A DNA stretch of 64,000 bases from Nitrospiraceae bacterium (GCA_020632595.1 JACKFF010000009.1:1-64000); one strand, 5' to 3'. Shown: positions 27,816 to 38,327, counted from the stretch's first letter. The notes: generated by a model not told the origin, from the letters alone. Translations and numbers: made by a program.

Positions 27816-28316
27816 TTAAATGGTGGGTTTTTTAGCGTGAGATGGATTTTCTTTAGAGTCGGAATGATCCCCGGCTTCAGCAGATGGTTCTGACTCCTCA
27901 GAGGATTCCGCCTCCGCATCATCATCTCCCTCTTCTTCCGGCTCTTCAAACCAATTGACGAGCATGTCTTCCCACCAGGCCTCATTGACTTCCGAACCGG
28001 GATCTTCTCCAAACAATCCTGTCACCTGGTCTTTGGTAAAACTCGGATCAATGACCGTGGGTTTAAACAATGCCCGGTCAATTACTTCCTTGGTGGCAAA
28101 GCCGCCCACAATCCAAGAAGGTGGATCCGCCCGGCGGGATTTGTAGGCTTGCAGCCCGACCTTAAGGTAAAGAAAGGCTTTGCGTTGATCTTCGTCTTTC
28201 AACCCGGATGGGGGCAAACTCAAAGTCTTTTCAATTTTCTTTCTCCATTCCCGTGCATTATACCGGGAAGTGATCAACTGGAGAACTTTTGCCCCATCCT
28301 CTTTTTCCAGTGGCAT
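27816..28316 (-). CDS. hypothetical protein with acidic tail
   Basis: 166 residues, not recognised. Residues 1 to ~115 are mixed and look folded (KVLQLITSRYNAREWRKKIEK, PPSWIVGGFATKEVIDRALF). The last ~45 residues are a highly acidic, Ser/Glu/Asp-rich low-complexity tail (EEPEEEGDDDAEAESSEESE). No signal peptide or membrane segment. It lies between tldE and plsC on the same strand with short gaps, so co-transcription is possible. Function unknown. Confidence 0.65.
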   Translation of the reverse strand: MPLEKEDGAKVLQLITSRYNAREWRKKIEKTLSLPPSGLKDEDQRKAFLYLKVGLQAYKSRRADPPSWIVGGFATKEVIDRALFKPTVIDPSFTKDQVTGLFGEDPGSEVNEAWWEDMLVNWFEEPEEEGDDDAEAESSEESEPSAEAGDHSDSKENPSHAKKPTI

Positions 28317-28409
28317 CCTGACTCCTTATGGCCCTCGGGCCGCTTTCTGACTTTATGAAATAGATAGGTAATCGATAAACTCTAGAATAAGATCTTGTCG
28401 GCAATACCT

Positions 28410-29780
28410 CTAATGACCGGCAACCATCATCTTGCGAATTTTAACGGTAGGACTGGCCACTCGGCCACGAAATTCGAGATCATTCCCGACCATCTCAATA
28501 TCCTTCAGTATCTGTTGTAAATTCCCGGCAATGGTGACTTCCTCCACCGGATGGGTCAGCTCTCCATTTTCAACCCAAAACCCTGCCGCTCCTCTTGAAT
28601 AGTCTCCCGTGACAAGGTTCACACCAAATCCAATCAGATCCGTGACGTACAACCCTCGCTTCATAGATTTGAGAATTTCATCTGGTGAATAGGAGCCTGG
28701 CGAGAGAAATAAATTCGTGGCACCCACTGTCGGATTTTCGCCCACGGATCTTGATGCATTGCCCGTGGATGCCATCCCTAATTTTCTTCCTGAATACGTG
28801 TCTAAGAGGTAACTCGACAGCACCCCTCTATCGATCACCAGGGTTTTTCTCGTGGCCAACCCTTCCCCATCAAAGGGTCGAGATCCCAGCCCTCCGGCTA
28901 ACCGACCATCATCAATCACTGTCACCAAATCTGAAGCAATTGACTTTCCGAGTTGTCCCAAAAGAAACGAGGCCCCCTTATATAAGGAATACCCTGATAC
29001 CGCTGAGGAAATATGCCCTAGGAGGCCTTTGGCCGTTTCCGGATCGAAAATCACGGGAACTTCTTGTGTCGTAATGGTCCGACTCCCTAGCCGCCTCACG
29101 GTTCGGCGAGCGGCCTCCTGGCCGATCGATTCCGGGCTATCCAATTCATGGAATTTACGCTTCGCGGAGTACCAATAGTCCCGCTGCATACCGCCATTTT
29201 GGCTGTCCAACGCGATGGGCGACACAGAGAGTGAGTAGGAAGAACTGGCATATGATCCAACAAACCCATGGGAATTCGCCAACAAGATCGATCCATAGCC
29301 GGCCGAACACTCAGCCCCTTCAGAATTGGTGATACGGGGATCTGCCGAAAACGCGGATTGTTCGGTTCGCTTGGCCAGGTCTATTTCCTCATCAACTGCC
29401 AATTGCCGATCATCTTTCATATCCATGTCGGGGATATCAACCACCATTTGATCCGGCGCCGGCAGGCCTGAAGTTTCATCTTCAACCACAGCCCTGGCCA
29501 AACTACATGTGTCACTGACTAAACGATCTAACGAGGCTTTGGAAAAATCCGACGTAGAAGAACTGGCTGAACGCTTGCCAAAAAACACCCGAATGCCCAA
29601 GACCTTCTCACGGGCTTTGGAAAGCCGATCCACCTCTGACATCCGCACCTGCACTGAGACTGAATCGCCTTCCGCCACAAGAAGATCCGCCTCCGTTGCC
29701 CCTAAAGCCTTGGCTCGTTTGAGAACCATGGCAGCCAACTCGGGGAAACGGTCACCATATGTGGTGGGGAGTTTTGACAT
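28410..29780 (-). CDS. tldE: TldE/PmbA family protein
   Basis: 456-residue TldE (PmbA), the non-metal-binding partner of the TldD/TldE protease that degrades unfolded or RiPP-type peptides (known for CcdA and microcin B17). Family sequences include VRMSEVDRLSKAREKVLGIRVFFGKRSASSSTSD, FDGEGLATRKTLVIDRGVLSSYLLDTYSGRKLGM and the C-terminal DYSRGAAGFWVENGELTHPVEEVTIAGNL. It lacks the HExxxH motif, as expected for this subunit. It follows tldD by 37 bases, so the two subunits are very likely co-expressed. Confidence 0.92.
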   Translation of the reverse strand: MSKLPTTYGDRFPELAAMVLKRAKALGATEADLLVAEGDSVSVQVRMSEVDRLSKAREKVLGIRVFFGKRSASSSTSDFSKASLDRLVSDTCSLARAVVEDETSGLPAPDQMVVDIPDMDMKDDRQLAVDEEIDLAKRTEQSAFSADPRITNSEGAECSAGYGSILLANSHGFVGSYASSSYSLSVSPIALDSQNGGMQRDYWYSAKRKFHELDSPESIGQEAARRTVRRLGSRTITTQEVPVIFDPETAKGLLGHISSAVSGYSLYKGASFLLGQLGKSIASDLVTVIDDGRLAGGLGSRPFDGEGLATRKTLVIDRGVLSSYLLDTYSGRKLGMASTGNASRSVGENPTVGATNLFLSPGSYSPDEILKSMKRGLYVTDLIGFGVNLVTGDYSRGAAGFWVENGELTHPVEEVTIAGNLQQILKDIEMVGNDLEFRGRVASPTVKIRKMMVAGH

Positions 29781-29817
29781 TAGTAAATGGGAAGAAACAA
29801 AACGGGAGGATTATCCA

Positions 29818-31245
29818 TCAGCCCATCGCCGTGCCACCGACGATCATTTCATCGATTTTAATGGTAGGAAGTCCCACGCCGACCGGAACCGATTGACCAT
29901 CTTTTCCACAGGTCCCAATTCCTTCATCTAATTTCATATCATGTCCAACCATAGAAACTTTCTTAAGCACATCAGGACCGTTCCCAATCAACGTCGCACC
30001 CTTGACCGGTTTGGTCACCTTCCCATCCTTGATTAGATAGGCTTCGCTCGCTGAAAAGACGAATTTTCCACTGGTGATATCAACCTGCCCACCCCCAAAT
30101 GACACAGCATATAATCCGTTTTTCACCGACCGAATGATATCCTGCGGATCGGATTCTCCTGCTAACATAAAGGTATTCGTCATACGTGGAAGGATAATAC
30201 TCCGGAAATCTTCCCGTCTTCCATTTCCCGTTAACGGGATCCCCATCAAACGGGCATTGAGCCGATCCGTGATATAGCCGCGCAATACACCTTTTTCAAT
30301 GAGCATGGTTCGTGACGTCGGTGTCCCTTCATCATCAATATTCATCGAACCACGCCGAAATGGGAGTGTCCCGTCATCCACAATTGTACATAATTCGGAA
30401 GCAACGGATTTTCCCACTAAATCACTAAAGGCTGACGTTTTGCGACGATTAAAGTCCGCTTCCAACCCGTGCCCGATAGCCTCGTGAAGCAGGATGCCCG
30501 GCCATCCCCCACCTAAAACCACGGGCATGGTGCCGGCGGGAGCTTCGACGGCTCCGAGATTCACAATCGCCTGACGTGCGGCTTCCCGGGCAAACTCCAT
30601 CGCGCGGTTCTGCTCCAGATAGAAGGCAAATCCGACTCGTCCCCCTCCTCCAAAAGATCCAACCTGGCGATTGGCCCCATCTTCGGCAATACAGGTAATC
30701 TGGAGACGAGAAAGAGGCTGCACATCCCCCACTAGTTGCCCTTGGGAGTTGATGACTAAAAATATTTTCTGTTCCGTATTAAACGAGGCCATGACCTTGG
30801 TAATTCGCGGGTCATATCGTCTGGCTTCCACGTCAATTTTATTCAGGAGGTCAACTCGGGTTTCTGTTGAAATATCGGTAAGCGGCTGAGACAACGGGTA
30901 GAGATTCTGGGAGGGCTGAGAACGATGCGTAACGGCTATGGGGTTGTTTCCATGGGGAGAATCGGCAATATACCGTGCCGTATCAGCTGCAATTTCCAGG
31001 TCTCGAACAGATAGATCATCTGAATAGGCAAACCCGGTTCGTTCTCCCGCCACCGCTCGAACACCCGCCCCCTGGGAAATACTTTTGACTGCACGTTTAA
31101 CGAGGCTTTCCTCCATAGATACGGAATCAGTCACGCAGGACTCGACATACATGTCCACGTAATCCACTCCCCGAGCAGTGGCCTTACTTAAGGCCTGGAG
31201 GACATCCTTTTCTTGGAGGGCAAAATCTGAAAGGCTGGGTACCAT
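29818..31245 (-). CDS. tldD: TldD metalloprotease subunit
   Basis: 475-residue catalytic subunit of the TldD/TldE heterodimer. The zinc-binding HExxxH motif is present as HEAIGHGLEAD near residue 253. Other signatures are RGSMNIDDEGTPTSRTMLIEKGVLRGYITDR, GNGRREDFRSIILPRMTNTFM and the C-terminal GTCGKDGQSVPVGVGLPTIKIDEMIVGGTA. Length is normal. It is the first gene of a minus-strand cluster with tldE, and is divergent from uppS. Confidence 0.94.
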   Translation of the reverse strand: MVPSLSDFALQEKDVLQALSKATARGVDYVDMYVESCVTDSVSMEESLVKRAVKSISQGAGVRAVAGERTGFAYSDDLSVRDLEIAADTARYIADSPHGNNPIAVTHRSQPSQNLYPLSQPLTDISTETRVDLLNKIDVEARRYDPRITKVMASFNTEQKIFLVINSQGQLVGDVQPLSRLQITCIAEDGANRQVGSFGGGGRVGFAFYLEQNRAMEFAREAARQAIVNLGAVEAPAGTMPVVLGGGWPGILLHEAIGHGLEADFNRRKTSAFSDLVGKSVASELCTIVDDGTLPFRRGSMNIDDEGTPTSRTMLIEKGVLRGYITDRLNARLMGIPLTGNGRREDFRSIILPRMTNTFMLAGESDPQDIIRSVKNGLYAVSFGGGQVDITSGKFVFSASEAYLIKDGKVTKPVKGATLIGNGPDVLKKVSMVGHDMKLDEGIGTCGKDGQSVPVGVGLPTIKIDEMIVGGTAMG

Positions 31246-31485
31246 AGGACATCAATTACAGCGAAGCACGTTATCTATTTAGCAAGCTATCTAAGAAACA
31301 AAAACGGAGTATAGCCCATCTCCCATGTGGGCGCAATTTCAATGAAGATCGTCCCGTTGGTAATTTGACAAGAATCGCTTTCATTATTAGACTGATTTTG
31401 TGGTGAAATTTTGCCGAGCTCCTAAAATCTTTCAGTAGAATTCCAACGCAACTCTTTCCCATACGATCGGGTTCAGTACAACTCC

Positions 31486-32271
31486 ATGGATGAATTTCAC
31501 GCGGTGGAAGCAAGACAGGTTGCTGAAGGCGAATTGTTGAATCAACTTGACCTCACCTCCCTTCCCCGACATATCGCCATCATCATGGATGGCAATGGCC
31601 GATGGGCCGCTCAACGCGGGTTGCCGCGAATTGCCGGCCACAAAGAAGGTCTCCGGGCACTTCAAGATGTTCTGGAAATTGGGCATGAACTCACGATTCC
31701 TTATATCACCATCTATGCATTTTCTCAGGAAAATTGGAAACGCCCTCATTCCGAAATTCGACTACTTATGGGATTACTCGAGCAGTACCTGCATCAAGAA
31801 CGCCAACGGTTTCAGGAGCGCCAGGTACGATTTCTACCAATTGGTCGACTGGAACAATTGCCCCTTTCCGTCCGTTCTCTGGCCTTGGAGGTGGCAGAAG
31901 AAACCCGCCATTTGACTCAGCGGACGCTTGCAGTCGCCCTCAGCTATGGGGGGAGAACCGAGATTGTGGATGCCGTGCGGAAAGTCGCAATCGAGATTCA
32001 GATGGGATCACTCACACCAGACCAAATTGATGAGTCCGTGTTTGAACAATATCTCAGCACCTGGGGCCTGCCGGATCCAGATTTGCTCATCCGTACATCC
32101 GGAGAGGCGCGAATCAGCAATTTCCTTCCCTGGCAAATTGCCTACACCGAACTCTATTTTACCAAAACCCTGTGGCCTGATTTTCGTCGCGTTGAGACTC
32201 TGCTCGCCTTGCTTGATTATCAAAAACGGGAGCGTCGCTTTGGCCGAATCACCCAAACTGTTTCGCCATAA
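31486..32271 (+). CDS. uppS: isoprenyl transferase (undecaprenyl diphosphate synthase)
   Basis: Cis-prenyltransferase that builds undecaprenyl diphosphate, the lipid carrier for cell wall and exopolysaccharide synthesis. Active-site sequences are IIMDGNGRWAAQRGLPRIAGH at about residue 27, YAFSQENWKRP, LSYGGRTEIVDA and the C-terminal DLLIRTSGEARISNFLPWQIAYTELYF. At 261 residues it has a short N-terminal extension before the conserved core. No clear Shine-Dalgarno sequence precedes the ATG. It opens the block uppS-cdsA-dxr-rseP-proS. Confidence 0.95.
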   Translation: MDEFHAVEARQVAEGELLNQLDLTSLPRHIAIIMDGNGRWAAQRGLPRIAGHKEGLRALQDVLEIGHELTIPYITIYAFSQENWKRPHSEIRLLMGLLEQYLHQERQRFQERQVRFLPIGRLEQLPLSVRSLALEVAEETRHLTQRTLAVALSYGGRTEIVDAVRKVAIEIQMGSLTPDQIDESVFEQYLSTWGLPDPDLLIRTSGEARISNFLPWQIAYTELYFTKTLWPDFRRVETLLALLDYQKRERRFGRITQTVSP

Positions 32272-32351
32272 AACCGTCTGTGGCTTTCCTGCATACCCGG
32301 CACCCTTCTTCTTGTTTATCTGACGCACTGCCCCTTTTACTCCAATAAATA

Positions 32352-33161
32352 ATGGATCCCCGCCGACTGTACTCAGCCATCGTATTTATCCCTTTGCTCT
32401 ATGCGGGAATACGCTATTCCCCACCCTGGCTGCTTTCTCTCCTGATTGGCACAGCTTCTCTCCTCGCATTATGGGAATTTCTTACGCTCTATTTCGGGCC
32501 AACCGGCACTCTTCGCACCAAGATGATCTCCTGTCTGGGTGCCGTCATACTCCTTATTGCCATGTATACCGGCTTCTCCCAAGCCTTGAATCTCTGGCTC
32601 TTAGGAATTGTTATGGTTGTTTTAACGGGGTTTTTTATATCCCCGACTGCCATGAGGCAACGGCTCCCCCTATGGGCGGCCTATCCCTTTGGAATACTGT
32701 ATGTCGTGGTTCTGCTCGGGCATTTCATACTCCTCCGGCAATTGCCCCATGGAATCGCCTTAATCTTTTTCGTCTTAGCGATCACATGGTTAGCTGATAC
32801 CGGTGGATTTGTCGTAGGCTTGTCTCTTGGACGACATGCCCTGGCGCCAGCCCTGAGTCCTAAAAAAACGATTGAAGGTTTGATCGGAGGGATACTTTTT
32901 TCCGTGGTGGGAGGCCTCATCAGCCACTTTTGGTTTCTCCCCTTTTTCTCGTTGGGGGAATGCGCTATTCTCGGCATGGGTATGGCCATAATCGGAGCGC
33001 TTGGTGACCTTGCAGAATCCGCGATCAAACGTAGCGTGAGTATCAAGGATTCAGGCACAATCATTCCAGGCCATGGGGGAGTGTTGGATCGTGTGGACAG
33101 TCTGCTCTTTACCGGCCCGGCCTTTTACTACTATGCCCTCTTCGCGGGCTCAACCCAATAA
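32352..33161 (+). CDS. cdsA: phosphatidate cytidylyltransferase
   Basis: Integral membrane enzyme making CDP-diacylglycerol from phosphatidate and CTP, the branch point of phospholipid synthesis. It has about seven hydrophobic segments across 269 residues, and the family signature lies near the C terminus as GDLAESAIKRSVSIKDSG followed by IPGHGGVLDRVDS. It follows uppS by 80 bases and precedes dxr by 33 bases. Length is typical. Confidence 0.94.
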   Translation: MDPRRLYSAIVFIPLLYAGIRYSPPWLLSLLIGTASLLALWEFLTLYFGPTGTLRTKMISCLGAVILLIAMYTGFSQALNLWLLGIVMVVLTGFFISPTAMRQRLPLWAAYPFGILYVVVLLGHFILLRQLPHGIALIFFVLAITWLADTGGFVVGLSLGRHALAPALSPKKTIEGLIGGILFSVVGGLISHFWFLPFFSLGECAILGMGMAIIGALGDLAESAIKRSVSIKDSGTIIPGHGGVLDRVDSLLFTGPAFYYYALFAGSTQ

Positions 33162-33194
33162 CCAGACCGTGCACAACCATAGGGAGAGAATCTG

Positions 33195-34364
33195 GTGAAA
33201 CACATCGTCATCTTAGGATCTACTGGATCGATTGGGAAGAGTACATTAGATGTCATCTCCCGATTCCCAGAAGAATTTCAAGTAGTCGGCTTGGCCGCCG
33301 GTTCAAATGATCAAGCCCTTGAGGAACAGATCCGCATTTTCAACCCAGAAGTGGTTGCGCTCTCCTGCCCGGATGCTGCCAATCGATTGCGAGCACGAAT
33401 GGGACACGCCGCCACGGAAATTTTGGACGGGGAACAGGGGCTCTGCGCCGTCGCCAGTGCATCAAAAAGTGATTTAGTGATTTCTGCGATCGTCGGTGGA
33501 GCAGGACTCAAGCCCACCTTGACAGCCATTCAAGCAGGCCGGCAGGTTGCGCTTGCCAACAAGGAGCCCATGGTCATGGCAGGCCGGTTGATGCAATTGG
33601 AAGCGCACAAGCATGGCGTCACCATTTTTCCTATCGACAGTGAACATAGCGCCATTTTCCAATCCATGGAGGGCCACCGAAAGATAGATATTCGCCGGAT
33701 CGTGTTAACCGCTTCCGGCGGACCGTTTTGGGATTGGCCAATCAATGACCTGGAACACGTAACCCCCGAACAAGCGATGCAACATCCAAATTGGAAAATG
33801 GGCGCTAAAATCACCACCGACTCCGCCACCTTGATGAATAAAGGCCTGGAGGTGATTGAAGCCCGATGGCTCTTTGATATCCCTCACAATCAAATTGATG
33901 TCGTCATTCACCGAGAAAGTATTATCCATTCTTTGGTAGAATATTGTGACGGGTCAGTCATCGCACAATTAGGACATCCCGACATGCGAACACCGATTTC
34001 CTATGCTCTCAAATACCCGGAACGCATTCCTTTGAATCCTCCACTCTTGGATTTGGGAAAAATTGGGAAATTTACCTTTTTCCCGACTGATTCGAAAAAA
34101 TTCCCCTGTCTCCAGTTAGCCTACGATGCACTGGCAGGAGCGGACGGGCTTCCACCCACATTAAATGCCGCAAATGAAATTGCTGTCGGGGCATTCCTCA
34201 AGAAACAAATTGCCTTTTTGGATATTCCCAGAGTGATTCAGGAAACGATGAATGCCTATACCGCAACTCCCGTCACATCCATTGAAGATGCCTTGGAGGT
34301 AGACCAATGGGCCCGACGCACAGCCACAGAAATGATGAAAGCCTGCTCCTCTTCACCAATATGA
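33195..34364 (+). CDS. dxr: 1-deoxy-D-xylulose-5-phosphate reductoisomerase
   Basis: Makes 2-C-methyl-erythritol 4-phosphate, the committed step of the MEP isoprenoid pathway, feeding UppS and the hopanoid enzymes in this window. NADPH-binding GSTGSIGKSTLDV is at residue 7; other signatures are NKEPMVMAG, SEHSAIFQ, LTASGGPFWD and TTDSATLMNKGLEVIEA. The start is GTG at 33195 with GGGAGAG upstream. Full length at 389 residues. Confidence 0.96.
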   Translation: MKHIVILGSTGSIGKSTLDVISRFPEEFQVVGLAAGSNDQALEEQIRIFNPEVVALSCPDAANRLRARMGHAATEILDGEQGLCAVASASKSDLVISAIVGGAGLKPTLTAIQAGRQVALANKEPMVMAGRLMQLEAHKHGVTIFPIDSEHSAIFQSMEGHRKIDIRRIVLTASGGPFWDWPINDLEHVTPEQAMQHPNWKMGAKITTDSATLMNKGLEVIEARWLFDIPHNQIDVVIHRESIIHSLVEYCDGSVIAQLGHPDMRTPISYALKYPERIPLNPPLLDLGKIGKFTFFPTDSKKFPCLQLAYDALAGADGLPPTLNAANEIAVGAFLKKQIAFLDIPRVIQETMNAYTATPVTSIEDALEVDQWARRTATEMMKACSSSPI

Positions 34365-34381
34365 ACCCGCGATAAACACCC

Positions 34382-35773
34382 ATGAATAACCTGCTGGCAT
34401 TTTCTCCAGATTCCATCTTTCTATTTGGGCAAAAGTTATGGTGGTTCCTGGTCGTACTGGGAATCCTTGTAACCTTTCACGAATACGGCCATTATCTGGC
34501 CGCTCGATGGGTGGGAGTCAGGGTACTCAAATTTTCCATCGGTTTTGGACCAAAACTCATTGGTCGCAAGATTGGTGATACAGAATATCTATTGGCAGCG
34601 ATTCCTCTTGGAGGATATGTCAAATTATATGGCGAGGAAGCGTCAGAGGCTGTTTCATCTGCTGAACAACGTGAATCCTTCATTCACCAGTCGCTTCCAC
34701 ACAAAACGTTGATTGTGGCGGCTGGCCCAGGATTTAACTTTATTCTCAGTTACCTGATTTTTACAGGAATGCTGGCATTGGGGTCACCCCTGTTTGTGCC
34801 CAGTATCGACAATATCACACCGGTCATCGAAGCCATCACCCCAGACTCCCCAGCCGAAACTGCCGGATTACACATCGGTGATCGGATAATCCGGGCCAAT
34901 GAAGAAGACATCTCAACTCTGGGCGAACTATACCAACAGGTCGGTAAGGCCCATGGGCGACCCGTCACCCTGGATGTCATTCGTGGGGATACCGTTAAAA
35001 CGCTGATCATCACTCCAACGGTTCAAATGGTGCCAGATCGCCCGGACGAACCTCAATACATTTTGGGCATTGAGGATCATGCTCCACTTGTCGGGGGAGT
35101 CATGCCGGATACCCCTGCCATGGCCGCAGGTCTTCAGCAAGATGACCGAATTATTCAAATTAATGACACGCCGATTGTCACCTGGTCTCAGATGACCGAG
35201 ATCGTTCGCCAACACCCCGGAACCCCTTTAGAAGTTCAGGTTGATCGCGGAGGACAGACCGTCTCTCTTCGCATCACGCCTGAAAGCCAAACCGTTACCT
35301 CTTCCGATGGGGAAACCAACTCTGTCGGCCGCATTGGGATTAAACTAGCCGGTGCGGGTACGGTGCTCAAAAGCCCCTCTCTATTTCTTGCCCCCTGGGA
35401 TGGACTCAAGGCCACATGGAAATGGTGTGAACTCACCGTTATTGGTTTATACAAACTCTTAACGGGAGAAATTTCTTCAAAGCATCTGGGTGGCCCGCTG
35501 ATGATTGCCAGTGTATCAGGCGAACAAGCCCAACAAGGCCTTGCCAGCGTCGTGTGGCTTATTGCGATCTTAAGTATTAATTTGGGCATTTTGAATTTAT
35601 TACCTATTCCCATTCTTGATGGTGGACATCTCTTCTTTTTTGCCTGCGAAGGCATTTTAGGTCGCCCGTTAGGAGACCGGTCGAGAGAAATGGCCCAACA
35701 AATCGGATTGGTCTTATTGGTCTTCCTGATGGCCTATGCGACCTGGAATGACATTAGTCGCCTACTCCAATAA
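34382..35773 (+). CDS. rseP: site-2 protease RseP
   Basis: Membrane-embedded zinc protease that cleaves anti-sigma factors or signal-peptide remnants within the membrane. The HExxH motif is HEYGH at residues 33-37 in the first transmembrane helix. The second metal-binding motif LLPIPILDGGHLFF lies near residue 415. Two PDZ domains occupy the periplasmic middle, near 140-210 and 225-300. Length of 463 is typical for the two-PDZ form. It follows dxr by 17 bases. Confidence 0.94.
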   Translation: MNNLLAFSPDSIFLFGQKLWWFLVVLGILVTFHEYGHYLAARWVGVRVLKFSIGFGPKLIGRKIGDTEYLLAAIPLGGYVKLYGEEASEAVSSAEQRESFIHQSLPHKTLIVAAGPGFNFILSYLIFTGMLALGSPLFVPSIDNITPVIEAITPDSPAETAGLHIGDRIIRANEEDISTLGELYQQVGKAHGRPVTLDVIRGDTVKTLIITPTVQMVPDRPDEPQYILGIEDHAPLVGGVMPDTPAMAAGLQQDDRIIQINDTPIVTWSQMTEIVRQHPGTPLEVQVDRGGQTVSLRITPESQTVTSSDGETNSVGRIGIKLAGAGTVLKSPSLFLAPWDGLKATWKWCELTVIGLYKLLTGEISSKHLGGPLMIASVSGEQAQQGLASVVWLIAILSINLGILNLLPIPILDGGHLFFFACEGILGRPLGDRSREMAQQIGLVLLVFLMAYATWNDISRLLQ

Positions 35774-35866
35774 TTCCACCTAGTTGAACGTCTCATTGCC
35801 TTTTGCTATCCATGTGAGTTCTCTCTGCGACTCAGCCTGTCCTCAACCCTATAACCAGGTGTCTTC

Positions 35867-37588
35867 ATGCGTGTATCACAATCATTAATTCCAACAATGC
35901 GACAGGATCCCGGGGAAGCCGAAGTGGTCAGCCACCGGCTCATGCTTCGCGCCGGTATGATCCGAAAGGTCGCCGCCGGTATTTATTCCTACCTTCCATT
36001 AGGATTGAGGGTCATTCGAAAAATTGAGACCATTGTTCGCGAAGAGATGAACTGGATTGGAGCGCAAGAACTGTTACTCCCGATTCTCTCCTCAGCCGAG
36101 CTTTGGAAAGAAACTGATCGCTGGGATTTTTACGGAAAGGAACTATTTCGATTACATGATCGCCATGAGCGGGACTTTTGCCTGGGCCCCACTCACGAGG
36201 AAGTCGTCACCGATTTATTCCGTCGAGAGGTCAGTTCTTATCGTCAATTGCCTGTCACGCTATATCAAATCCAAACGAAATTTCGGGATGAAATTCGCCC
36301 CCGGTTTGGCATCATGCGAGGGCGGGAATTCATCATGAAAGATGCATATAGCTTTGATCAGGATGTGGAAGGAGCCAAACGTACATACCAAGACATGTAC
36401 GACGCCTATTGCCGTATTTTTGCCCGCATGGGCCTCGAATTTCGCCCAGTGGAGGCCGATACCGGCCTGATCGGTGGCATCTCTTCGCACGAATTCATGG
36501 TCCTAGCCAACACGGGAGAAGAACTCATCGTTTTTGATCCGGACACGCAATATGCAGCCAATGTCGAAAGGGCCGAGATTGCCCCACCCACCATCGGGGA
36601 GCCCGAGACCCCACTTCCGCTGGAAAAGGTCTCCACACCCAATGCCAAATCTGTTGAAGAGGTGTGCGCCTTGCTCAACGTGCCTCCTTCCCGCCTGGTG
36701 AAAACCCTTCTGTATCAGACGGGTACGGATGAGATAACCGCGGTCCTGATCCGAGGGGACCATCAAGCGAACGAAATTAAAATCCAACGACATCTCGGTA
36801 TCCATGAATTATCTTTGGCGACCCCAGAGATGGTCCTCCGCTTCACAACGGCCCCTGTCGGCTTTGTCGGCCCGATCGGTCTTCAGAAAATTCGAATTCT
36901 GGCTGATCAGGCCGTGGCCGCTTTGAGGAATTTTATTGTGGGTGGAAACGAACCAGACGTCCACCTCATTCATGTCAATATTGATCGGGATTTTGCCATT
37001 GAGAGCATAGGAGATTTTCGCCAGGCCCAGGCCGGTGATCCTTCCCCACGTGGAGGCAGCTCTCTCCAAACAGCCAGAGGAATCGAAGTGGGCCATATCT
37101 TTATGCTGGGGACAAAATATAGTGAAAAAATGGGGGCAACCTACCTTGATGCTCAAGGTCAGACCCTTCCTGCTGTGATGGGGTGCTATGGCATTGGTGT
37201 CAGCAGAGCAGCGGCGGCAGCCATTGAACAAAACCATGACGACAAAGGCATCTGTTGGCCCATGCCGATTGCCCCATTTCAGATCCACATTCTTTCGGTC
37301 ACGGCATCAGAAAATGTCCGTCAAGCTTCCGAACAGCTTTATCAGGACCTTTCCCAAAATGGGATAGAGGTGTTACTTGACGACCGTGAGGAACGAGGTG
37401 GAGTGAAGTTTAACGATGCAGATTTGCTCGGCATTCCTTTCCATATTATCCTTGGTGATAAGGGGCTGGCACAAAATACCATTGAAATCAAAGACCGTAA
37501 AACTGGCGAAAAGCATCACATTTCCTGTGAGAAAGCCTGTGAGTGGATAACTGCCGCAGTCAGAGCAAAGCTCGAATGTCAAAGATGA
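35867..37588 (+). CDS. proS: prolyl-tRNA synthetase
   Basis: Class II aminoacyl-tRNA synthetase charging tRNA-Pro, bacterial type with an inserted YbaK-like editing domain (residues ~230-390) between motifs 2 and 3. Motifs visible are LGPTHEEVVTDLFRRE, TKFRDEIRPRFGIMRGREFIMKDAYSFD and GCYGIGVSRAAAAAIEQNHD, then the anticodon-binding domain (VLLDDREERGGVKFNDADLLGIP). At 573 residues it is complete. Confidence 0.96.
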   Translation: MRVSQSLIPTMRQDPGEAEVVSHRLMLRAGMIRKVAAGIYSYLPLGLRVIRKIETIVREEMNWIGAQELLLPILSSAELWKETDRWDFYGKELFRLHDRHERDFCLGPTHEEVVTDLFRREVSSYRQLPVTLYQIQTKFRDEIRPRFGIMRGREFIMKDAYSFDQDVEGAKRTYQDMYDAYCRIFARMGLEFRPVEADTGLIGGISSHEFMVLANTGEELIVFDPDTQYAANVERAEIAPPTIGEPETPLPLEKVSTPNAKSVEEVCALLNVPPSRLVKTLLYQTGTDEITAVLIRGDHQANEIKIQRHLGIHELSLATPEMVLRFTTAPVGFVGPIGLQKIRILADQAVAALRNFIVGGNEPDVHLIHVNIDRDFAIESIGDFRQAQAGDPSPRGGSSLQTARGIEVGHIFMLGTKYSEKMGATYLDAQGQTLPAVMGCYGIGVSRAAAAAIEQNHDDKGICWPMPIAPFQIHILSVTASENVRQASEQLYQDLSQNGIEVLLDDREERGGVKFNDADLLGIPFHIILGDKGLAQNTIEIKDRKTGEKHHISCEKACEWITAAVRAKLECQR

Positions 37589-37816
37589 TAAAAAACAGAT
37601 CAAATGCAGGTTGGTTACCGATGCCCCCTCATACATGGTATAATTTGATGAGAATTAATGCTCTCTTTCCTGGGGACGACCAATGTCGAGATCTCAAACC
37701 AGGGCAGAGATAGACAAGCCCTTCTTTTCATTGACAATACATATTCCTGAATGCTAACTTTCAAGGTTTGATTTTCAAGTACAATACACTTCCTTTATTT
37801 ATGACTGGCAGAGCGT

Positions 37817-38272
37817 ATGTTGAATCAAATGAACGTGAGGGGTCTTTTATTTGATCCCTATAACAATGCCTATATTGTCATCCTGAGAGATGAACAAAAT
37901 TCCGACATGCTCCCAATCTGGGTTGGGAAGGCCGAAGCCAGCGCGATTAGTTTTGCCTTAGAGCGGATCGCTCCTCCAAGGCCGATGACCCATGATCTCA
38001 TGAAAACGGTGCTTGATAACATGGACGCTAAGGTCATCAGTACGGTCATTACAGATTTGAAAGACAATACGTACTTTGCCAAAATCCATCTCCTTTTTGG
38101 AGATTCCGAGTTCACCGTTGACTCTCGGCCAAGCGACGCGATTGCCGTGGCCCTTCGCACGGATGCTCCTATTTTTGCTTCCGGGGAAGTGCTCCATAAA
38201 CAAAACTCAGAAGAATTGGAACGATGGCTGGAAAACCTCAAGCCTGAGGATTTTGGCAAATCAGATGTCTAG
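37817..38272 (+). CDS. bifunctional nuclease family protein (DUF151), copy 1
   Basis: 151-residue DUF151/BFN-domain protein. Members have been reported as bifunctional nucleases, but the bacterial role is not well established. Family features are VRGLLFDPYNNAYIVILRDEQN, LPIWVGKAEASAISFALE, RPMTHDLMKTVL and SRPSDAIAVALR. It is followed 34-55 bases later by a second member of the same family. The pair sits just upstream of rplM-rpsI. Confidence 0.88.
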   Translation: MLNQMNVRGLLFDPYNNAYIVILRDEQNSDMLPIWVGKAEASAISFALERIAPPRPMTHDLMKTVLDNMDAKVISTVITDLKDNTYFAKIHLLFGDSEFTVDSRPSDAIAVALRTDAPIFASGEVLHKQNSEELERWLENLKPEDFGKSDV

Positions 38273-38327
38273 CTGATGTTCATGTGGCCATCAGAAATAT
38301 TTACGATTGATAGTGAGTATGTTGGTG